A stretch of 64,000 bases of DNA from Centroberyx gerrardi (Eukaryota > Chordata > Actinopteri > Beryciformes > Berycidae), in contig NC_135999.1 in NCBI RefSeq assembly GCF_048128805.1, positions 17,817,190 to 17,881,189 on the forward strand. Direction: 5' to 3'. The stretch's first letter is position 1, and each line of letters starts with the position of its first letter. The position numbers and the translations under genes were made by a program. The notes below the pieces were generated by a model. It did not search any database, was not told the DNA's origin, and was given only the letters and a program-made list of their open reading frames with translations. Positions 10,201 through 20,200 of the stretch are shown one piece after another.

Positions 10201-12172
10201 GTGAAGAGGCGTCCTGGCAGAAAGATGACTCGTACACCAATAGAAATACCTCCTGAGCTCCTGAAGAAGCCCAAAGAGAAGATAGACTACCACTGTTCAG
10301 TGTGTGGCAAAGAATTCCCGCATGCGTATAAACTAGAGAGGCATGAACTGACGCACACAGGAGAGAAACCTTACTGCTGTTCCATCTGTGGTAGGGGTTT
10401 CAACCAGAAGGGAAACCTCAAAACCCACTACAAAGTTCACACAGGTGAGAACTGAACTGTCATCACAGTACAACTGGATATTACTTTACCATTCACAGTA
10501 TTTTCACCTCACTTATTTTTTATACCCAGTGTTTGCTATGTTTTGCACGCTTAGTATTCCTAATATTTTTAGCGATAACTGTAAATCTGTGGAAAAAATT
10601 AAGAGACCATCACCATTTTCTATGGCAGTGGTTCCCATACTGTTCTTTGAGGCACCCCAGCCATTCCATGTATTTGTTGAATTCCACCACCGGCACACCT
10701 GATTCAACTTAATGCAGCATTCATTAGGTATTGATTGAGCATGCCAAGACACATGAAAGCTGTGATAAAGAATCAGGGTTACTCCACCAAATATTGTTTG
10801 TTGCACCCTCCCTAAGCAAAGAAACTCTTATTTTTACTATTTATTTATGGGTATAAACCTGTTTAGTTTACATTATTCAATGTATAATGACATTGTTTGT
10901 TTTTGTATTTTGACCAGTTCTGCAAAAAATACTCTCAATGAGAATATTTTGGTTTGAAATTACAATCAAATTAGATTTTACACACCCATAAACTGTGGAA
11001 CTGAAAATAATTTTGATGTGGTTTTTCCAAAGCTGTAGATTCAAAGTCTCGATGTCACATTGCAAACAAGTGGTCTCAGAGTGGTCTGTCTTATTAAAAT
11101 GAGTTCGGCATTTTTTTTATGTGTCCAAATGGAGTACATGCACTGTATGGATGCACCACACAGTGCATATACCATATGGATAAGTGCCTACAGTTACTCA
11201 CAACCCTTTATTTGGAGCAGTATATATTTAATTCATGGTAAAATATGATTTTCATGCTATGCCTGTGAAGCCCCATGAAAAAAAATGCAAGTAAAGTGAA
11301 ACTTCAGTTCAAGGCAGTGCAAAGATTGTTATACTTGAAGAGGACAAAGACTAAAACATGATTTCTCTCTCCTTTGTCTCTGTGTAGGACACAAGGGCGT
11401 TGTGGATTGGGCTAGTGAGGTGAATCCCATAGCGTCAGGACTCCCAGAATACTTTGAGACTCTGCCAGGCGAGTCTAGGATTGGCTCATCATTACGCTGC
11501 CTGGAATGTGACAAAGACTGCGAAAGTCTCTCAGCTTTACAGGCACACCATATTACAATGCACACACAAACAACCGCTGACGCAAACACAGTTGCACCCA
11601 CTGCATTACAGCTACATTTCTGCCGCCGGTGTGGCATTCAGTTCAGTGACAAAAAACAGCTGGAAGAGCATATGAAAAGCCACATCAAGGAGAAACCCTA
11701 CTCCTGCCCTGACTGTGGTAAGAGGTTCATCAATGAGAGTTACATACAAGTTCACCAACGCATCCATACTGGCGAGAAACCTTTCCTCTGCTCACAGTGC
11801 GGCAAAGGCTACCATACAGCTTCCTCTCTCAAACTGCATGAGATGCAGCACTCCGGGGACCGGCCGTTCGCCTGCTCCCTCTGTGGGAAGAGGTTTCGAA
11901 TAAACTCCTACCTGACGGCACATTATCAAACCCACATCAAGGACAGACCTTTCCTTTGTAGTGTCTGTGGGAAGGGCTACGCCAGAGCCGAGGAGCTGAA
12001 AGTGCACCACAGGCTTCACACCGGAGAGAGACCCTACCAGTGTGGAGAATGTGGCAAGAGCTTCATTTATCGCCAGGGTCTGAGGCAGCATCAACGCACA
12101 CATGCTGGCAGGCGCATGGGGCCCACCAGGCAGCTCGGCAGACCCAAGCAACAGCCCAGGCTGGAAAACTAA
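4112..12172 (+). CDS. ZNF gene A: C2H2 zinc-finger protein with AT-hook-like exon array (5' end not defined)
   Basis: Putative nuclear DNA-binding protein assembled from 12 phase-compatible exons: 4112-4286, 4409-5106, 6148-6319, 6509-6573, 7448-7616, 7709-7801, 8804-8902, 8991-9077, 9161-9244, 9937-10020, 10202-10444 and 11388-12172. Together these give 2754 nt, an exact multiple of three, ending in TAA. In order the product has an acidic N-terminus with a psi-K-x-E site, a decayed C2H2 array, the GGLINSDGE motif, an acidic linker, five AT-hook-like mini-exons plus a sixth basic cluster, two fingers, then seven fingers and a GRPK tail. An alternative is two genes: 4112-5127 reading through to a stop, and a second starting at the ATG at 6190. 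Phase continuity favours one gene, but transcripts are needed. No close AATAAA follows the stop; the nearest seen is at 13692. Confidence 0.6.
4409..5106 (+). CDS. gene A exon: degenerate C2H2 finger array
   Basis: The frame is intact over 232 codons, with acceptor ACACAG and donor CCA/GTATGT. Finger-like units alternate with broken ones. [17 protein letters not shown] lacks the usual Phe; CSHAFC is a C-x4-C variant; the unit [17 protein letters not shown] has lost its second His; [17 protein letters not shown] is complete but has Leu for Phe. Linkers are also worn (HSAEKPY, NTGEKPV). Continued reading gives a stop at 5127. The exon may keep a non-DNA-binding role or be decaying. Confidence 0.6.
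5354..5410 (+). repeat. SINE/LINE-tail-like fragment in gene A intron
   Basis: The stretch reading TAAGTTGCTCTGGGTAAGAG matches the general form of a 3' tail shared by many fish SINEs. The upstream part near 5264 (CAATGTGGCTCTGATCGTTG) resembles another stretch near 50488. The rest of the intron 5107-6147 shows nothing definite. Confidence 0.4.
6148..6319 (+). CDS. gene A exon with GGLINSDGE motif
   Basis: Phase 0 in, phase 1 out (A/GTAAGT). A Glu-rich run, [10 protein letters not shown], leads directly into [16 protein letters not shown] at the donor (6271-6319). The in-frame ATG at 6190 could be an alternative first codon. Gene C's first exon has the same layout: ATG, acidic run, then GGLINSDGE at the donor. 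Confidence 0.6.
6413..6468. repeat. 27-bp near-perfect hairpin
   Basis: Arms 6413-6439 and 6442-6468 are reverse complements with one mismatch and a 2-nt loop. It lies in a 189-nt intron of gene A. It may be a small MITE remnant or a transcribed hairpin. Confidence 0.6.
6509..6573 (+). CDS. gene A small linker exon
   Basis: A 65-nt exon, phase 1 in and phase 0 out, between TTTTGACAG and AAG/GTAATT. It encodes a Gly/Ser/Asp linker, [20 protein letters not shown], with no known domain. Its phase is exactly what is needed to join its neighbours. Confidence 0.5.
6904..7187 (+). mobile_element. tRNA-derived SINE
   Basis: The 5' part is tRNA-like, with an A-box-like TGGCTCAGGAGG and a B-box GGTTCGATCCC (6959-6969). 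A body with TGTCCTTGGGCAAGATACTG follows, and the tail reads AAAGCGCTATATAAATGC and ends in short TTTACCA repeats. It is in sense orientation in a gene A intron. Three further copies sharing the central domain are annotated elsewhere in the window. Confidence 0.8.
7448..7616 (+). CDS. gene A acidic linker exon
   Basis: Phase 0 in, phase 1 out (CAC G/GTAAAA, followed by an A-run). It encodes a Glu/Asp-rich segment, [18 protein letters not shown], with no finger. It sets the phase-1 register used by all following exons of gene A. Confidence 0.55.
7709..7801 (+). CDS. gene A AT-hook-like mini-exon 1
   Basis: A 93-nt exon, phase 1-1. It opens with [14 protein letters not shown], then an acidic/Pro tail, then donor G/GTGAGT. 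The acceptor is a tandem TTTAGCAG, so a 3-nt alternative is possible. KRRGRKRK is AT-hook-like but lacks the canonical GRP core. Confidence 0.65.
8804..8902 (+). CDS. gene A AT-hook-like mini-exon 2
   Basis: A 99-nt exon, phase 1-1, opening [18 protein letters not shown] and followed by an acidic tail. The acceptor is CACAAAG and the donor A/GTGAGT. It is separated from mini-exon 1 by a 1-kb AT-rich intron with no other clear coding signal. A 56-nt acceptor/donor pair at 8540-8595 breaks the phase and was not used. Confidence 0.6.
8991..9077 (+). CDS. gene A AT-hook-like mini-exon 3
   Basis: An 87-nt exon, phase 1-1, opening [11 protein letters not shown] with a Ser/Thr-rich tail. The acceptor is TCTCGTAG and the donor G/GTAAGA. 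It is the most diverged basic cluster of the series, having lost the second Arg-Lys pair. Confidence 0.6.
9161..9244 (+). CDS. gene A AT-hook-like mini-exon 4
   Basis: An 84-nt exon, phase 1-1, opening [18 protein letters not shown] and ending TTVSPVPG at donor G/GTAAGA. It has the same length, order and ending as mini-exon 5, so the two are probably recent duplicates. Confidence 0.65.
9937..10020 (+). CDS. gene A AT-hook-like mini-exon 5
   Basis: An 84-nt exon, phase 1-1, opening [18 protein letters not shown] and ending NTVTSVPG. It is co-linear with mini-exon 4 across its whole length. The preceding intron (9245-9936) shows no coding signal. Confidence 0.65.
10202..10444 (+). CDS. gene A two-finger exon with basic leader
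   Basis: Phase 1-1, 243 nt. It opens [13 protein letters not shown], a sixth basic cluster, then two intact C2H2 fingers, [17 protein letters not shown] and [17 protein letters not shown]. The exon ends on KVHTG/GTGAGA. The second finger (Q-x-GNLKTH-x-KVH) recurs in gene B at 18468 and 22642. This joins the basic mini-exon series to the finger modules. Intron 10445-11387 follows and holds dispersed-repeat-like sequence only. Confidence 0.8.
11388..12172 (+). CDS. gene A terminal seven-finger exon with GRPK tail
   Basis: Phase 1 in (acceptor TGTGTAG), stop TAA at 12170. It has seven C2H2 fingers; the first has Cys in place of the usual Phe ([17 protein letters not shown]) and the others are canonical. 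The last two, [14 protein letters not shown] and [14 protein letters not shown], match the last two of both gene B arrays. The C-terminus [15 protein letters not shown] contains a GRP core typical of AT-hooks. Confidence 0.85.
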
Positions 12173-13919
12173 CAGTCTCACAACATGCAGTGTGTTTTGT
12201 TTTGTGAACTGTTTTTGATAATAGTGTAGAAGACTGTTTCTCTACCGTGTCTTTTTTCCTATCTATATCCACTCCTGTGTCTCTTGGCTCCCTCCTATAG
12301 CAGAGACAGTTTCTGTCTGAAAATTGCCACTACAGTGTCAGTGTTAATCACTAAGGGTGGATTGGAAGATTACTATCTTGTCGTTCTTGTACCCATGTTC
12401 TTAAGTTCACTATTCTCTAGAAGCCCATCTGTACAATTTGAGTGCCTTTGTATCCTGCATGCCAAATACTAATATTCAATGTTAACAATTATGCACAATA
12501 TCCTTGTTATTTTAAAATCCATGTTGATGGAATAGAGGAATTTTACAGAAACTTGTCTTGCTGTTTTTTTTTTTTTCCACCTGATAATTCAAATTGTATA
12601 CATTATGAAGTTTTATGACCATCTTTCACTGACAGCTTCTGTTGTATAGAGCTGCCTGGTCACATGGTACTGTGGTTCAACCATAGACTGTAAAAAAAAA
12701 AAAGGGTTCAACAATTGATTTTCCCATGTTAGCCACTTAGTCCAACTTCATTCTATTGCTGATTACAGCCGATCTGTATCAAGTCAGCTTACTATCTTCT
12801 ACAGGGTGAAGCAAGGCTTCATTATGTGATTGCTATCATCAATGATTGTGAATGTTTCAACATCTCTGCTGAAAAACAAGCTTTTTTGTTTTATCGTCAG
12901 ACACACATTTCCATGACACCTACTCCAGTGCAGAATTTGGGTAAAGATGGCTCATATATTTGGATGGATCAGCCTGTGACTTAATTCATGAGAGCAGGTC
13001 AGATTTCCTGTCTATATAGTTACTAACCCCTTGCAGAAGCCATAGGCTTTTATGAGGAGAAATCCATTCCAGACTCATGTTTTCCTTAAACTGTCCACCA
13101 TAAAACATTTTCCTTTGTTTGATGATTTACACGAAATGTATCCAAATTCTCTACAGCGATAAGGCACACGGAATCTGGTAGGTTTCCCATTAATCCCAGG
13201 CACCAAGGGGCGTGAGGCAGTGGCGGTGTGCACTGCACTGTTCCAACTTTGCAACGAAAATGACCAAGTAGGCCTGCGATGGAGAGCTGGTGAAAGAAAT
13301 GTCTGCTTTGTAAACACAGTCGGGACAAACGGACAACATAAGGAGAGTCCACAGGAGGTACGAGCCTTCGGAACATGTATAGTTAGCTTGTAGTGTGCAA
13401 AAGGTTATGTGTCAATGCATATTCATAATTTAGCATTGCAGAAGAAACTCTTCAAACATAAAATAACAAATTATCCCCCACTTTAGTGTTTTATCTCATA
13501 ACCAGTTTATTAAAAGCTACATTTCTTTTGCATTTTGGTCCATCAATTTAAATGAAAACGACATATTTCATTTATTCTATTAATGAAGCCAAGGATCCAT
13601 CCTCAAAAGATTGGCAATAGATAATATCGTTCTAGCGTGAATTGCCATGATAGTGCCATCAGTGGTGCATTGAACCATTTCGGCCTATGTAAATAAAACA
13701 TAGCCACAGTCACACTTTAGTTTCTGAAACTAATGTGTATTTTATTTAGCCTCGTGTGAATCGGATAAAAACTTACATGGTGAACTCGAATCAGTTCACC
13801 CTACTGTAGGAGAAAGGTAGGAAGAAACACGAAATGTTTTGAGACTAGTTTTGGGCTTCATTTGACAGCTTAGGCTGCTGTTTCAATCATATCTGGCAAC
13901 CCCGACTCTAGCTCGCCTG
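12173..13919. other. intergenic between ZNF genes A and B
   Basis: Probable 3' UTR of gene A followed by intergenic DNA. Small T- and A-runs and an AATAAA at 13692-13697 were seen. No coding signal survives phase and splice checks; the open frames around 13075-13376 show no recognisable domain. Confidence 0.4.
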
Positions 13920-14230
13920 TTACTCTATTAGCGTTAGATGCTAACTGGATGCTGGTGTGTCAGGATTGCTTAGATAAGGAATTAAACAACCTTTTGGCAT
14001 TTGGATAATATCGACACGAAGACTCGTGGTCTTTAGCTAAAGCTAACCTCGCGAATTACATCCACAATGAATGAGGTGAGCTTTAAATCTGTCCTGGAAG
14101 GCTGAATCAATGCAACAAGCTAGCTGTTAGCTAACTGGCTAATGATAAAGAATGCAACTAATGATCTTGCTGCAACGTTAGCTACTGAACTTTAACGTTA
14201 CTGCCTGCTGTTGATATGCTGGCTAAAGCA
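13920..14230. promoter_or_regulatory. GTTAGC/GCTAAC cluster at the ZNF gene B start
   Basis: Words such as TTAGCGTTAGATGCTAAC, AGCTAGCTGTTAGCTAAC, CAACGTTAGCTAC and TAACGTTAC surround the putative first coding exon at 14067. This makes the cluster promoter-proximal or 5' UTR/intron 1. Confidence 0.45.
14067..14075 (+). CDS. gene B 9-nt start exon (MNE)
   Basis: ATG AAT GAG lies directly before donor GTGAGC, in a GTTAGC-rich 5' region. It joins in phase 0 to 14858, where the frame is open to its donor. It is the only start found that fits. Confidence 0.5.
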
Positions 14231-17200
14231 GGGGTGGCTGGCTGGAAGCAGGCAGGACTCGTTAGCAGAGGAGAGACTTGTTATGTGTTAAACTCATAAC
14301 TAGCAGGTTGTCAGGTTTGCAACTCTGCTGCTAGTTTTGGTCAGCACAACGCAGCTCGCGTTAGATCATGTAAATCACTGTCACTGGGATTTTCACACTT
14401 TTTCTTTGGGGACCCTACTTTTTAAAATATGTTGTAATATGTAATAATGTAATCTAACAAAATATACCTCTGTAGTTTTCCTCTGTAGTAAACCATTGTC
14501 TAAAGTATTTTTCAAGAACCAAAACCATACATCTTGCTCACTGGTCGTTATCGGTACTCTTGAGCTCTTGCTTCGTCCTACTGCTGCAGCACAAAGTAGC
14601 TCTGTGTAACTTGATTTCTAAAATACAACAACAGCCACCAAAAAAACTGTTTTTATTACAGGGTCCATTTTGTTATTATTTTTTACGAAAAGGATGTGAA
14701 TGGGCGAAAAGACTTATGATTTCCATAATTCACTTGGTAAAAGTAACTCTTCCACAGGAATCCAAAACATGAGATTGTGGACATTGACGGTGAGGACAGT
14801 ATGACTGTATGAAAAAGTTGCTTCTTTTTACTTTATTTATTACTGTCTCCCTTTTAGGGTTCTTCTTGTAAATTCCTTGGCCGAGCTCTCCCCTGTCACT
14901 GTGCAACCACATCTGATCATTTACCTGAGGTCAGCCATGGACAGCACAGCCCTGCCAGCAGTGTTAACTGTGGTGATGGAAGCCTACCCAGTGATGGTGA
15001 CAAAAGCCACGACAGTGACCGAAGCCCTACCAATACTAAATATGAAACATTTTCATTACGGATAAAAACTGAGGAGGAGTGTGGAGCAGCTTCTGAGATA
15101 GTAGCCAAAGTTCCCTGGAATCCCAATCAACAAGGTGAGTAGAAGACTAGAGGGGGAAACACTATCTCAACTTTATAGGGTCATGAAAAAATATCTTGTT
15201 TAAAAACACTATTGTCCATATACTAAATGCAATTCATGCTGTGATTTTGTTTTTTCCTGTAGAAGGATTCCATCTGTACTCTGGTGATGAGGAAAATCAG
15301 GCTGCATCTGAAAACTCTGAACAAAACCAGGAGACCCACACAGACAGGAAACACTGCTGTCAAATTTGTGGAAAAGCATTCAGTACTCCAAGTGGTCTGT
15401 GCCAACATACAAAAAATCACCATGGAGGAGTCAAACCTCATAAATGTGTTTATTGTTGGAAGAGGTTTGCCTATCGAAACCCTTTGATTGTTCACCTACG
15501 AACCCACACTAAAGAGAAGCCTTTCCTCAGCCCCGTGTGTGGCAAGAACTTTTCTCTGATGGGCCATATTAAATCTCATATGAAAATGCACACTAAAAAG
15601 ACCAGCATGCAAGTGGAAAAAGAGGCAGTTGGTGGTCTGATCAACTCAGATGGAGAAGAGTTTGAATGGGATCCTGTCAATCTTGGTGAGTGGAGACTGA
15701 CTTATTTCCTTTTTTTTTTTTCATTCCTAGCTTAAAAATCTTTTAAGAGACCACTGTGTCTCAACTTTTTGGAAGGGTGTTGACAAAATAAACTTGTTTA
15801 CCTTACTACTCAAGTAGAGTTACGAATCCACACTGTTCTTCCCATAGGAGAAGGACAAAAACTGTACTCTGGTGATAAGAAACACCATACTGCATCAGAA
15901 GAACCTGAACAACACCAGGAGAACCAGGCAGCCGGCAAACATCGCTGTAAAGTGTGTGGGAAAAACTTAAGTACTCGAGGTGGACTTTGCCAACATAAGA
16001 ACAATCACACAGGAGTCAAACCTCATGAATGTGTCCATTGTGGAAAAAGGTTTGCTTATCGTAACCCTTTGGAAGCTCACTTACAAACCCACAGCAAAGA
16101 GAAACCATTTCCTTGCCCTGCGTGTGGCAAGAGGTTCTCTCGGTTGGGCAAAGCAAGGTCTCATATGAAAACACACACCAAAAAATCCACTGGTGTAACA
16201 AGTGGGGAGGAGGAGGGAGAAGAAGCAGTTGGTGGTCTAATCAACTCAGATGGAGAGGAAGTTGAATGGGATCCTGCTAGTTGTGGTGAGTTGAAATACT
16301 GTTATTGTTCTTTCATTGACATACATTGCCAAATCTACTGTTAGAGTTTTATAATGCCAGCAATAATATGTCTAGAAACAGTGAAATAAAATAAAAGTAT
16401 TAGAATCAATAAAATGAACAATTAACAGTACCTCAAATAACCTCAAATCTTTTTTTTTTAACCTACCCTTCTTGGATATACACACAAAAATGCCCTTCAT
16501 TTCTTCAGAGAGGTTAGAAAATGGGACAGCTGCTGCCAAAAGCCCCGGGAGCAGTTACAGGTTCAGTGCCTTGCTCAAAGGCACCTCGGCAGTGATGGTT
16601 TTCACCATATGTGTCATTCCAGCCACCAGTCACCGTCACCATCTCATAGCTTGAATACCCTCTCCTGTCAGTGTTGAGGGTTGAACCAGCAAAATTTAGT
16701 TATTTGTCACCCTCTTTGTGTCTGTCAACCTTCTACACGTGTTTAGGAAACAGCTTAATGCCAACATGATTTGTCTTGGACCTGACAACGAAGAGTTTTT
16801 CTGGGAGAGCGTAACGCGTGCAGAGGTTCGTGCTCTCCCCCAAATCCCCCCTCCTGCTGAACTGGCGCCCCAACTAACCAGTAGGATTTGTTCTTACATC
16901 GATGAAGAAGTTCCCTTGGCAGCTTCCCACCCACAAACACTGCTGATTGTGTTTGTTCCCCATCCGACCTTATCCTTTAATCTTGACTTCCAGCTGGTTC
17001 TACTAAAGTGATGATAGCACTCAGAACATGTGGAATCCTAATTTCTGTATTTTTAACTATTTACTGAATGTCTTTATGAATCATGTAGGGGTTTCTCCTG
17101 ACACTAACCGAACTGGTGGTCAACAATTGGAGGGAAGCACGGACCTTTCTTGCTGCCAAGTGTGTGGTAAGGAATTCAATAATAACAGAGCGCTACAACG

Positions 17201-20200
17201 ACACCAGAAGACTCACATTGGAGCCAAGCCTCATAAATGTTCCCAGTGTGGGAAAGGATTCAATTTCCTGAACAGACTGAAGAGACACCATTTAATCCAC
17301 ACCAAAGAGAAGCCTTTCCTCTGTCCCGTATGTGACAAGAGATTCTCTCGCAAGGACAGGCTGAAGGAACACCTCAGCACACATAACGGCTGGTTGGCTG
17401 AAGCCAAGGAGATTGCTGAAGCTTTGGATGGAGAGGAGGCTGCCAGTAGTCTGATCACTTCAGAAGGAGCGCACATGGAATGGAATCCTGAGGGTAAGTA
17501 GATACAGCATAAGAAAAAAAATGTTGTGTATTGTGTATCAGACCTGAGTCATAAATGGTTTTGGATCTTTGATCTGGGGGTCAGTGGTCTGGTGGACTGG
17601 TCTGGTGAAAAGTAGCTTCAAGCCTGTTTTTAACAGTGGTGCTAATATGGTATTAATAGTGCTTCTAGTTTTATGATGATTAGATACATACAAGTCTACA
17701 ACTCCTCAATTTATATTATACCTCAGCTTTCAGGGCAGTAAACATTGTCACATGTGCCACAATCAAGTGGCTTGATGATGACATAGTCCCAAGATGTATA
17801 AAAAAAAGATGAGATGTAAAAGGGGATGTTGTCAATTTAGAACTTATTTTCAACAAATGATGCTCCAAATTGAGTTAAAGTTAGTCACATTCAGTTAAAG
17901 TTAAAGAGTCACAGTCATTTTTAGGGCACCGGTGTTGTTGATTTGTACACCTGCTGACTTCTGTCTTTCATACATGCAGGAAAGGTTCCTGATGTTGAAT
18001 TGCCTGGTGACAAGCATATTGCTACACCAGCCAAACCCAAACATTCTGTGAAAACAATATCCAGGAAACGTCGAAAGAAAGATGAGGCCGAGGAGCTCTT
18101 CAGCTGTACAGACTGCAATAAGGAATTCCAGAGCATGTATGCCAGAGACCGGCACATGAGAGAGAAGCATGGCAAACACCTGCTTCACAAGTGCTGCGAC
18201 TGTGGACAGACATTTAGAGCTAATCGAAGCTTGATAGTTCACCGGCGAATCTACCATCCACCGCCAGGAGTACCTGTGGAACCTCATGAGGAACACAGGG
18301 TTCCAAAGACGTACCTCTGTTCAACATGTGGGAAAGAGTTCCCTACTAGTGCTTCTCTAAATAGACACCTTATCATTCACTCAGGAAGGAAACCATACAA
18401 GTGCACTTTGTGTGGAAGGGGTTTCACACAGATTGGAAACCTTAAAACACACCAGAAAGTTCATAAAGGTGAGAACCGTGAAGTTGACATTATTTGTCTT
18501 GGCCCTTTTTTGATTGTTGAGAAAGTTTGTTTCTGTCTGTCTTTGTCTGTCTGTTGAGTGGGCAATTCATCCTCCACCTCCAGTATTTTAGATTTTCAGG
18601 TTCTACAGTGCAGTGGAGGTAGTTGGAAAATAAGGTAGCAAAGCAAATATGGAAGCATAGCATCATCCAAATTTTAAACTCCCTTTTCAGGTGGTGCAGT
18701 GTGTGCTGAAAGTAATTTGAAACACTATATACTGGATATGTTCACATGAAGAATTTTCTAAATCTCTGAACTAGTTGACTCTTTCCATAAAGATAAGATA
18801 CAAGTAGCTACAAAGCACCTTGAGAGAGCTGTTTGGTGGGAGCATGAACTTCATTGTGTCTTTCTTGCAGAAGGGAAACCCACCAATGTGGCAGTGATTG
18901 AGAAAGGTTCCCCTCAACCTGAAGAGGCCCAGTCTTCGGTGGAAATCTGCTTCTGTCATTTGTGCTGGACACAGTTTTCAGAAAAAAAACTACTGGAAGA
19001 ACACTTGAAGCAGGTCCATGAATCAAAGAAACCATACGCCTGCACAGAGTGCGGCAAGAGATTCATGTATATCCAGAAATTGAAAGAACACCAGGCTGGG
19101 CACGAGGGTCTGAAGCCCTACCAGTGCTCGCAGTGCGATAAAGGTTTCCACACACCAAAGGGTCTTGAGAACCATATGCGAGATCACACAGGAGAAAAAC
19201 CTTTCCCGTGCAGTATATGTGGAAAAAGGTTCAAGCAAGCCTCTACTCTAAGAGCACATTATGTAACACACTCTGGAGAGCGGCCTCACCTCTGCTCCAT
19301 CTGCGGTAAACGTTACGCGAGAGCCGAAGAGCTAAAAGTCCACCTAAGAGTTCATACCGGAGAGAAGCCGTACCAGTGTGATGAGTGTGGTAAGAGTTTC
19401 TACTACAGGCAAGGCTTTAACAACCATAAGAAGACTCACAATGCCAAACCCATTGGGCCCACCAGGCAGCTTGGCAGGCCCAGACAGCTGGGCAGTCCCA
19501 GGAAGGCAAGCAAGCCCAAGAGGGTCTCACAGAGGGATCTGCATGACTCAGATGGAGAAGACCTGACCTGGGATCCTCCTAACCTTGGTAGGTGTGCTGA
19601 CTGACCGACCTACTAAGTTAAATCAGAACCATTCTGATCAAAAAGCTTAAATATTGTATCTTAATTTGACTTGGATATAGAAATAGATATACATTAATAA
19701 TTTATATCAATCACTGTATTAAGTCATATAAATTTATGTTAATCATTCAAATGAGATATAGAATGTGAAATTAAATGATTGGAGAAATATTTAACAAAAT
19801 TTCTATAGAAACTAGATTTTGGTGGGATTAAATGATATGCATGTTGTATTTGTTGCCAACATAATCTTATCAAACATTCTATGTGGAAATTTTTGATCCT
19901 TTATTCATTAAAGTATCAGAGGACTTTCAGGACTGTATTTTAACTTATGCTTAATAGAGATGATCACTGTAAATTCTGGTTGTGAGTTGGAGTTGAAAAT
20001 GCCACAACTGGTGATATGTTTAAAAAATCACAACTTTAAAGCATATCCATAAAGCATGAGCTATTTGTTATGTAACCTAACTAATGGATATAACGTAACT
20101 AATTAAGTCATTGGTCGATGCAGGAAACAGGCCTAACCATCACCTTGGTAACCAAGAAAATCATGCTGCAGCTGACCACAGCCAGGTGAGGGGAATGGCA

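Noticed and set aside
11792-12181. Minus-strand open frames over finger exons (also 32525-32812, 37194-37580)
   Set aside because: Antisense shadows of the repetitive C2H2 coding sequence with no splice logic.
13075-13376. Two overlapping minus-strand open frames in the A-B intergenic region
   Set aside because: No domain, no plausible splice context, and composition typical of noncoding sequence.
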